Positions 38,072 to 44,105 of a stretch of 44,105 nucleotides of DNA are shown one piece after another (positions within the stretch are counted from its first letter, which is position 1; every line of letters begins with the position of its first letter). The position numbers were made by a program, and so were the translations under genes. The notes beneath the pieces are model-generated. The model was not told the DNA's origin. It ran no database searches and saw only the letters and a list, made by a program, of their open reading frames with translations. The stretch comes from Dehalococcoidales bacterium (lineage in GTDB: Bacteria > Chloroflexota > Dehalococcoidia > Dehalococcoidales > JAFGLR01), in NCBI GenBank assembly GCA_016927955.1, contig JAFGLR010000164.1:1-44105 (forward strand). Direction: 5' to 3'.

Positions 38072-38917
38072 TTACCCGAATCTTCCGGTAATATATTCCT
38101 CGGTCTTTTTATTTTCCGGGCGGCTGAAGATGTTTGTCGTCGTATTATATTCGACCAGTTCTCCCAGCAGCATAAAGGAAGTCCAGTCCGAGACTCGGGC
38201 AGCCTGTTGCATGTTGTGGGTAACGATAACGATGGTATATTGTTTTTTCAAATCGGCTATCAATTCCTCGATTTTCAATGTCGATATGGGGTCGAGAGCA
38301 GAGCAGGGTTCATCCAGGAGTAATATCTCCGGTTCGACGGCTAAAGCCCGGGCGATACACAATCGCTGCTGCTGGCCGCCGGATAGTGACGCCCCGGATT
38401 GATTAAGCTTATCCTTTACCTCTTCCCATAAAGCAGCTTGCCGCAGGCTTTTTTCAACAATCTCCTCGGTTTCGTACTTTCTCCCCCAAATCGTGGTTAG
38501 GCGTACACCGGCGGAAACATTATCGGCAATAGACATATTAGGGAATGGTGTAGGTTTTTGAAAGACCATTCCCATTTGTCTACGAATTAAAACCGGGTCG
38601 ACGTTGTTGGTATAAATATTAATACCGTCCAACAGTATCCTGCCGGTAACCCTAGCCCCTCTAGAAACTTCGTGAAGACGGTTTAGACAGCGGATTAATG
38701 TGGACTTTCCGCAACCGGACGGTCCGATAATCGCTGTAACTGACTGAGGTTTAATGGTCATACTTACGTTTTTTATGGCTATCGTTGCCCCGTACCAGGC
38801 ACTCAATTTCTTAATTTCCAGCAAACCTATTCCCTGCTTCTCGATTGCCTCTTTTTCAAAATTAGTTGAACTGTCATCTTCCGGCTTATCGGAAACGTAT
38901 AATTCTTTTACACTCAT
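38072..38917 (-). CDS. pstB: phosphate ABC transporter ATP-binding protein PstB
   Basis: [20 protein letters not shown], signature [28 protein letters not shown]. Confidence 0.95.
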   Translation of the reverse strand: MSVKELYVSDKPEDDSSTNFEKEAIEKQGIGLLEIKKLSAWYGATIAIKNVSMTIKPQSVTAIIGPSGCGKSTLIRCLNRLHEVSRGARVTGRILLDGINIYTNNVDPVLIRRQMGMVFQKPTPFPNMSIADNVSAGVRLTTIWGRKYETEEIVEKSLRQAALWEEVKDKLNQSGASLSGGQQQRLCIARALAVEPEILLLDEPCSALDPISTLKIEELIADLKKQYTIVIVTHNMQQAARVSDWTSFMLLGELVEYNTTTNIFSRPENKKTEEYITGRFG

Positions 38918-38935
38918 ATTTCACCTTCCTTGAAT

Positions 38936-39790
38936 TCACCTGGTTCGGCGGCTGGAAAGCCAGCGTACAAAGATACTGATGATTAATATCAGAATGACCA
39001 GCAGAAAAGCCCCGGCCCAGGCTTGCTGATTTTGGTCGGGATAAGCGGATATGGCATATTTATATATTTGCAGCGGTAACGCCGCAATAGGTTTTAAAAG
39101 GCCGTCAAAGCCGAAATAGTTACCGAAGGCGGTAAAAATCAGCGGGGCAGTCTCGCCGGCAATTCTGGCTACTCCCAGCATTATGCCGGTGATTATTCCG
39201 GTAATCGCACCGGGCATAATTACTCCTAACACGGTACGCCAGCGGGGTATGCCGAGAGCCAAAGCCGCCTCACGAATAGAATTCGGTACCAGCTTTATAG
39301 ACTCCTCCGTGGTACGGGTTACCATAGGTATCATTATTACAGCCAAAGCTATACCGGCGGATAACGCTGAATAAGCTTGCAGGGGACGTACTACGATGGC
39401 GTATGCGAACACCCCAACCACTATTGAGGGGACACCGGCTAAAATGTCGGCTGCAAAGCGGACGCTTGATGCCATTTTTTTACCGCCGAATTCGGACAGG
39501 TAAGTACCTGCCATTAATCCGACCGGCAGGGCTATCACGGAAGCGATAAGAGTTAAAATCACCGTTCCGATTATTTCATTTTTCATCCCGCCTCCGGATT
39601 CACCGGCCGGCACAGCGGCATTAACCAGAAAATCAATATTAATATATGAAATACCATTAATTAAGGTATATCCGAGGATTACCAGCAGCAATATTACAGC
39701 GATGCCGGCCGCCAGAGTACATAACGTGAGAGTTATCCGGCTGGTCCACTTGCGAATATAGTAACCCTGTGCATCTACCTTATTGAACAT
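38936..39790 (-). CDS. pstA: phosphate ABC transporter permease PstA
   Basis: EESIKLVPNSIREAALALGIPRWRTVLGVIMPGAITGIITGIMLGVARIAGETAPLIFTA. Confidence 0.95.
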   Translation of the reverse strand: MFNKVDAQGYYIRKWTSRITLTLCTLAAGIAVILLLVILGYTLINGISYINIDFLVNAAVPAGESGGGMKNEIIGTVILTLIASVIALPVGLMAGTYLSEFGGKKMASSVRFAADILAGVPSIVVGVFAYAIVVRPLQAYSALSAGIALAVIMIPMVTRTTEESIKLVPNSIREAALALGIPRWRTVLGVIMPGAITGIITGIMLGVARIAGETAPLIFTAFGNYFGFDGLLKPIAALPLQIYKYAISAYPDQNQQAWAGAFLLVILILIISIFVRWLSSRRTR

Positions 39791-40748
39791 TTTCAGCCTT
39801 AACCTTTGTCATCCGCCAGACTAAAACCCTGGCAATGACATTAGCAAATAAAGTCACCCCGAAAAGAACCAGAGCTAATTCAATCAAGCTGCTGATGAAG
39901 ATTCCGGAAGAAGCTTCCGCGAATTCGCTGGCGATTTTACTGGCAATGGTAGTTCCCGGCGAAAAAAGTGAAGCTGTCACCCGGTATTCGTTTCCGATAA
40001 CCATAGTTACTGCCATGGTTTCCCCCAATGCCCTGCCTAAACCCAAAATAATAGCTCCCACAAGTCCGGACCGGCAATATGGAATAACAGCTCTCCTGAT
40101 GGTTTCCCAACGGGTCGCTCCCAGTGCCAGCATGGCTTCTCTTTGAGTGTCAGGAACGGCTTGCATGGCATCACGGCTAACCGCCGTTATAATTGGTATC
40201 ATCATAATAGATAGGATGATTCCGGCGGCTAAAAAACCTACTCCAAAAGGGGGGCCTTGAAAAAACGGTAGGAATCCAAGATGGGTACCAAGCCAGGCCT
40301 CGACCGGTTCTTGTAAAAACGGAACTAATACGAAAAGTCCCCACAGGCCGATAATCACACTGGGTATGGCCGCGAGCATTTCGATCAGAAATGAAGCCGG
40401 CCGGCGAATCCAGGGTGGAGCAAGCTCCACCAGAAAGAGGGCTGCTCCCAGGCTGATAGGAATTGCTATAATAATGCCGAGAAGAGAACTTAACAGAGTT
40501 CCAAATATTGCCGGTAAGGCTCCGAAATCTCCTTGTACTACATCCCAGGAGGTACTTCCGAAAAAGGATAGGCCGAATTTTTGTATCGAGGGAACAGCAT
40601 CGATATTGAGGATTACTAACATACCCACCAATATCGCGATTACCAGAAGCGCAAACGCCAGGGTAATTTTGGGGAAAATCCGGTCTCCAATACTCTTCCG
40701 GTGCAATTTCCCGGTTAGCTCCTCTGGGGTAGGCGGGTAAGATACCAT
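39780..40748 (-). CDS. pstC: phosphate ABC transporter permease PstC
   Basis: GDFGALPAIFGTL, MQAVPDTQREAMLALGATRWETIRRAVIPYCRSGLVGAIILGLGRALGETMAVTMVIGN. Confidence 0.95.
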   Translation of the reverse strand: MVSYPPTPEELTGKLHRKSIGDRIFPKITLAFALLVIAILVGMLVILNIDAVPSIQKFGLSFFGSTSWDVVQGDFGALPAIFGTLLSSLLGIIIAIPISLGAALFLVELAPPWIRRPASFLIEMLAAIPSVIIGLWGLFVLVPFLQEPVEAWLGTHLGFLPFFQGPPFGVGFLAAGIILSIMMIPIITAVSRDAMQAVPDTQREAMLALGATRWETIRRAVIPYCRSGLVGAIILGLGRALGETMAVTMVIGNEYRVTASLFSPGTTIASKIASEFAEASSGIFISSLIELALVLFGVTLFANVIARVLVWRMTKVKAENVQ

Positions 40749-40841
40749 TAGTTTCCTTTTATCACTTACAATTTATTTTAAGGAAAAAGATTAAAATGAA
40801 TAACTCTTTATTTTCTTATTCCGGTATAGCCGGACGGTCAT

Positions 40842-41951
40842 TTATTGTGACAGTATCGGTTTCCCCCCGAACTGTAACGACTGGATTAATTTTTCGGTAT
40901 TAGCTACGGCCGCACTTGATAAAGGTGCGTAATCAAGAGACGTACAGTACTGTTGGCCTTCATGCACGGCCCACCGGAGAACTTCGGCTAGGATTTTCCC
41001 TTTTATTTCATTTTTCTGGTTAACATATGCCAGTATCCAGGTAAATCCGACGATGGGATAAGCGTCCGGATTGGATGAGTTGGTTATCATAATTTTCATA
41101 TGGTCGGGTAATCCTATACCTTCGGAGGCAGCGGTAGCTCCTTCCAAGGAAGGTAACAGGTAGTTCCCTGAAATATTTTGTAATTGAGCGTAAGGCAGGT
41201 TATTCTGTTTGGCATATGCAAGTTCAACATATCCGATTGAACTAGTGATGTTTTTCACCTGACCGGCTACTCCGGCATTGCCTTGGCCCCCGATATCCCC
41301 GGGCCAGCTCACCGAAGTAGCGTTCCCAACCTTAATTCTCCAATCATCACTAATTTTTGAAAGGTAATTCGTCACTATGAACGTTGTGCCGGAACCGTCG
41401 GAACGGTGGACTACCGCAATATCGGTGTCCGGAAGGTGTAAATCGGGATTAAGCACGGCGATAGCCGGGTCATTCCATTTGATTATTCTCTTAAGATAAA
41501 TATCCGCCAGAACAGTTCCCGTAAGTTTTAGCTGTCCGGTATCGATACCGGGAACGTTATAAATGATAGCAACGGCACCGCTGGTCATCGGAATATGTAA
41601 TATAGGACCGCCGGATGCTTCGGCAAGACTCTGCTGTTCCTGAGTCATAATACCGTCGGAGGCTCCAAAATCCACCGTTCCGGCCGTAATTTGCTGGATT
41701 CCGGCACCGGAACCGACAGCTTGATAGTTTATTTTGTTACCGGTCGTCTTATAATATTCGTCGAACCACTTTGTGTATAGCGGGTTAGGGAAAGTGGCAC
41801 CGGCTCCGTTTAAATTAGCTCCGGATGGACTTGTGGAAGTACTTACCCCGTTAGTTACCGTGTCCGAGGAGGAACATCCGATAACTGTGAGCCCGGTTAT
41901 CATCAAAGCGAATATAATACCAAACCATTTAGCGGTTAGCCTTTTTAACAT
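40842..41951 (-). CDS. pstS: phosphate-binding lipoprotein PstS
   Basis: Lipobox TVIGC, NGAGATFPNPLYTKWFDEYYKTTGNKINYQAVGSGAGIQQI, HRSDGSGTTFIVTNYLSKIS. Confidence 0.95.
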   Translation of the reverse strand: MLKRLTAKWFGIIFALMITGLTVIGCSSSDTVTNGVSTSTSPSGANLNGAGATFPNPLYTKWFDEYYKTTGNKINYQAVGSGAGIQQITAGTVDFGASDGIMTQEQQSLAEASGGPILHIPMTSGAVAIIYNVPGIDTGQLKLTGTVLADIYLKRIIKWNDPAIAVLNPDLHLPDTDIAVVHRSDGSGTTFIVTNYLSKISDDWRIKVGNATSVSWPGDIGGQGNAGVAGQVKNITSSIGYVELAYAKQNNLPYAQLQNISGNYLLPSLEGATAASEGIGLPDHMKIMITNSSNPDAYPIVGFTWILAYVNQKNEIKGKILAEVLRWAVHEGQQYCTSLDYAPLSSAAVANTEKLIQSLQFGGKPILSQ

Positions 41952-42054
41952 TTATAACACTCCTTAGCTCTTTCTCTTATTAAAAAGTAGAAAGAATACT
42001 TCCGTTATTGTATAACGAAATATATTCAATATTTATTAATGCAATTCATGGTGA

Positions 42055-42204
42055 TTATTTGGGTTCGCAGCACCCGTATGAGTTTTCTTTATCTGCAGCT
42101 GACACCTGCGGTCGCTCATTCGTTTCAAACGTGCTCGTAGCCGGGTCACCCTGCCAATCTATGGTAAATAACCTTTCTATGTTATCCAAGTCCAATTCGC
42201 CCAT
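42055..42204 (-). CDS. small protein (49 aa) with a C-terminal CC motif; not in the supplied ORF track
   Basis: MGELDLDNIERLFTIDWQGDPATSTFETNERPQVSAADKENSYGCCEPK; preceded by AGGAGG ribosome-binding site 7 nt before the ATG. Confidence 0.6.
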   Translation of the reverse strand: MGELDLDNIERLFTIDWQGDPATSTFETNERPQVSAADKENSYGCCEPK

Positions 42205-42231
42205 TTCATGCCTCCTCGTTAAAGTATAAAA

Positions 42232-42297
42232 ACCCCAGGTTAGCGTTTTGTAAAAGATTATTAATGAATTCGTTAAATTTACATTAAATTATTGTTA
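42232..42297 (-). promoter_or_regulatory. putative Pho-box array, six 11-bp units
   Basis: Minus strand TAACAATAATT|TAATGTAAATT|TAACGAATTCA|TTAATAATCTT|TTACAAAACGC|TAACCTGGGGT, upstream of the small ORF and pstSCAB. Confidence 0.55.
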
Positions 42298-42347
42298 GAA
42301 GAGGGGGGGTATCGTAGAACTACATACCGATAACCCGATGGCATTGT

Positions 42348-42391
42348 AAACAATATTTTTACACTATCCTTACAAACAATTAATGTTTTAC
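42348..42391 (+). promoter_or_regulatory. putative Pho-box array, about four 11-bp units
   Basis: AAACAATATTT|TTACACTATCC|TTACAAACAAT|TAATGTTTTAC, upstream of the second PHP gene. Confidence 0.4.
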
Positions 42392-42457
42392 GAACAAAAG
42401 CATAATATCCTCAGGCTATCATAGAAATAGTAGAGCTAAATATTATGAGGAGGAAGA

Positions 42458-43231
42458 GTGAAATTCGACTTGCACGTCCACGCCTTAATTGCCAAATATA
42501 TCCCGTTTGAAACGGATCAGCTTAATCGAATGATTACTGTTGCTCGAAGAAGGGGTTTAAACGGTTTTGCTGTTGTCGACCATATTCACTACCTTGGATA
42601 TTGGCGGACATCTAATATTTTTAGGGAGTCTTTTCCATACTATAATGGTATCTACGAAGTGACTGAGGATTTCCATATTATCAGTGGGGCCGAGGTCCAT
42701 ATTAAAGGTGGTGGGCATATTTTAGTATTAGGCGACCTTGGTGAGATTCATCGTATCGATGAAGAAATGAACCTTAGTGGTGGATACCGGCCGACTTTGG
42801 AACAACTGATAACAAATACTTCTTCCGATATGGTTTATATCGGGGCTCATCCTTTTCGGTCTTCCTGCGGATTGACAGAATTTAAACCGAGTCAGCTTAA
42901 ATCGTTATGTGCTCTCGAGTAAAACGGTAGCGACTACGAAAATATCGAGCAGGTAAGACGATTTGTTAAAACCTTTAAGATACCGTTAGTCGGCGGCAGC
43001 GATGCCCATGTCTGGCCGTTAATCGGTATAACTTACACGATTTTACCCGATAGCGTACCGAACATAGCTAATATAAAGTTTTCGATAGAACAGGGATTAA
43101 CACGCGCTGAAATAGAGGAGGATGCCGCTTTTAAAGTGAACTGGTGCAATCGGTTAAAGATTAGCATTAAGGAGTGGTTATACCAACCGCCCTTAATCGT
43201 AAAATCAGGTAATAGCCTTATGGAATATTAA
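42458..43231 (+). pseudogene. PHP-domain protein interrupted by one in-frame TAA
   Basis: Frame is open from 42458 to 43231 except TAA at 42920-42922: ...LKSLCALE*NGSDYENIEQVRRFVKTFKIPLVGGSDAHVWPLIGITYTILP... The paralog at 2304-3134 reads LNSLELNGRD at this site. Confidence 0.88.
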
Positions 43232-43307
43232 TCGACCATACTGAGAACGTCTCAGACATTCAAATTAGAGCTACCTTTTCGTTATTCCGTATAAGATAGT
43301 CTCTTCC

Positions 43308-43373
43308 TTAACATTTTTTTAAACAGAGTTTTACGTGTCTTTAACAAAGTCAAAACATAACCTTAAACTTGGC
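43308..43373 (+). promoter_or_regulatory. putative Pho-box array, six 11-bp units
   Basis: TTAACATTTTT|TTAAACAGAGT|TTTACGTGTCT|TTAACAAAGTC|AAAACATAACC|TTAAACTTGGC, upstream of the last pstS-like gene. Confidence 0.6.
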
Positions 43374-43502
43374 CCCTCATAATAATAAGCGAGACTATTA
43401 ACAATTTCCTAATAACCTTTAAGGAGGTATTGATGGGGCTAATGTGAAGACTAATAATTCTCGCTGTAAAAGTAAAAATATAATTTATATAAGGAGTAAT
43501 TA

Positions 43503-44105
43503 ATGCGAAAAATTAAAAAACTGTTCTTGATCCCGGTTGCCCTCCTTCTAGTAATCTCGATAGTATTAGCCGGGTGTTCGGGTACAACAACTACCACAAA
43601 TACAACGACTACAACTACAACTTCCACCTCTACCTCTACCTCAACTACGACTAAAACAACCACTACTACCACAAATCCCGGTGAACTTTCCGGTACGATA
43701 ACTGAAGCCGGTTCGACTACCGTTCAGCCGGTTGCGGAAAAATTAGCCGGTATTTTCATGAACATACATCCCAAAGTTAATGTTGTTATTCAAGGCGGCG
43801 GTTCCAGCGTCGGTGTTAAATCGGCAGCGGAAGGAACGGTCGATATCGGTGCCGCTTCTCGTGAACTTAAGTCCAGCGAAGTTAGTACCGTAGTAGAACA
43901 CGTGCTGGCGCGTGACGGTATAGCTATCGTTACTAACTCTTCACAGACGGTTAGTAATCTTACCAAAGAGCAGGTAGTGCAAATCTTCGCAGGTGAAATA
44001 ACCAACTGGAGTGAAGTCGGCGGTTCCAACAGCACCATTACTGTGGTTGCACGCGAAGAGGGCTCCGGTACTCGCGGTGCCTTCGAAGAAATGGTAATGG
44101 GCGAA
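43503..44105 (+). CDS. PstS-like phosphate-binding lipoprotein, truncated by the window end
   Basis: MRKIKKLFLIPVALLLVISIVLAGCSG, Thr/Ser-rich linker, then TITEAGSTTVQPVAEKLAGIFMNIHPKVNVVIQGGGSSVGVKSAAEGTVDIGAASREL...AREEGSGTRGAFEEMVMGE. Open to the last base. Confidence 0.92.
   Translation, partial: MRKIKKLFLIPVALLLVISIVLAGCSGTTTTTNTTTTTTTSTSTSTSTTTKTTTTTTNPGELSGTITEAGSTTVQPVAEKLAGIFMNIHPKVNVVIQGGGSSVGVKSAAEGTVDIGAASRELKSSEVSTVVEHVLARDGIAIVTNSSQTVSNLTKEQVVQIFAGEITNWSEVGGSNSTITVVAREEGSGTRGAFEEMVMGE

Noticed and set aside
42008-42229. Plus-strand 73-aa ORF
   Set aside because: The opposite strand carries a better candidate (49 aa with a strong RBS at the head of the pst operon).
43433-43447. 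Four-codon leader ORF (ATG GGG CTA ATG TGA) after an AAGGAGGT RBS
   Set aside because: Too short to support as coding; may be chance, although the RBS is strong.
43451-43672. Minus-strand MVVVVVLVVVEVEVEVEVVVV ORF
   Set aside because: Antisense of the Thr/Ser-rich linker of the terminal PstS-like gene; low complexity.

Overview
The window looks bacterial, possibly Chloroflexota/Dehalococcoidia, but the taxonomy is an inference. It is dominated by phosphate physiology and by an unusual cohesin-dockerin surface system. Left part: a decayed ars operon (acr3 fragment, intact arsC-type gene, arsR with an in-frame amber codon), a Nudix gene, and a + strand operon. That operon encodes a PHP-domain protein, two amphi-Trp proteins, a PhoU-kinase fusion, an ATP-grasp protein, an HprK-like kinase and a phosphomannomutase-like protein, and resembles the poorly understood GAK-type gene neighbourhood. 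Centre (about 8.9-37.4 kb, all minus strand): genes for a 3.3-kaa membrane-anchored TIG/cohesin scaffold with five cohesin-like domains and an internal dockerin, further cohesin proteins, several dockerin proteins, a PstS-like binding protein with a C-terminal dockerin, and a divergent Pst-like ABC transporter whose PstC-like permease has a dockerin-type calcium loop in its first extracytoplasmic loop. Right part: a conventional pstSCAB operon preceded by an unlisted 49-aa ORF, a second PHP gene broken by one TTA-to-TAA change, and another pstS-like gene running off the window. Arrays of 11-bp direct repeats (TTAACA-like) that look like Pho boxes precede several of these genes. A ~70-nt conserved stem-loop element lies upstream of two minus-strand dockerin units. 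Main hypothesis: a calcium-dependent cohesin-dockerin complex assembled around phosphate (or phosphorylated-ligand) capture rather than cellulose degradation. All family calls come from reading motifs; no database search was run.
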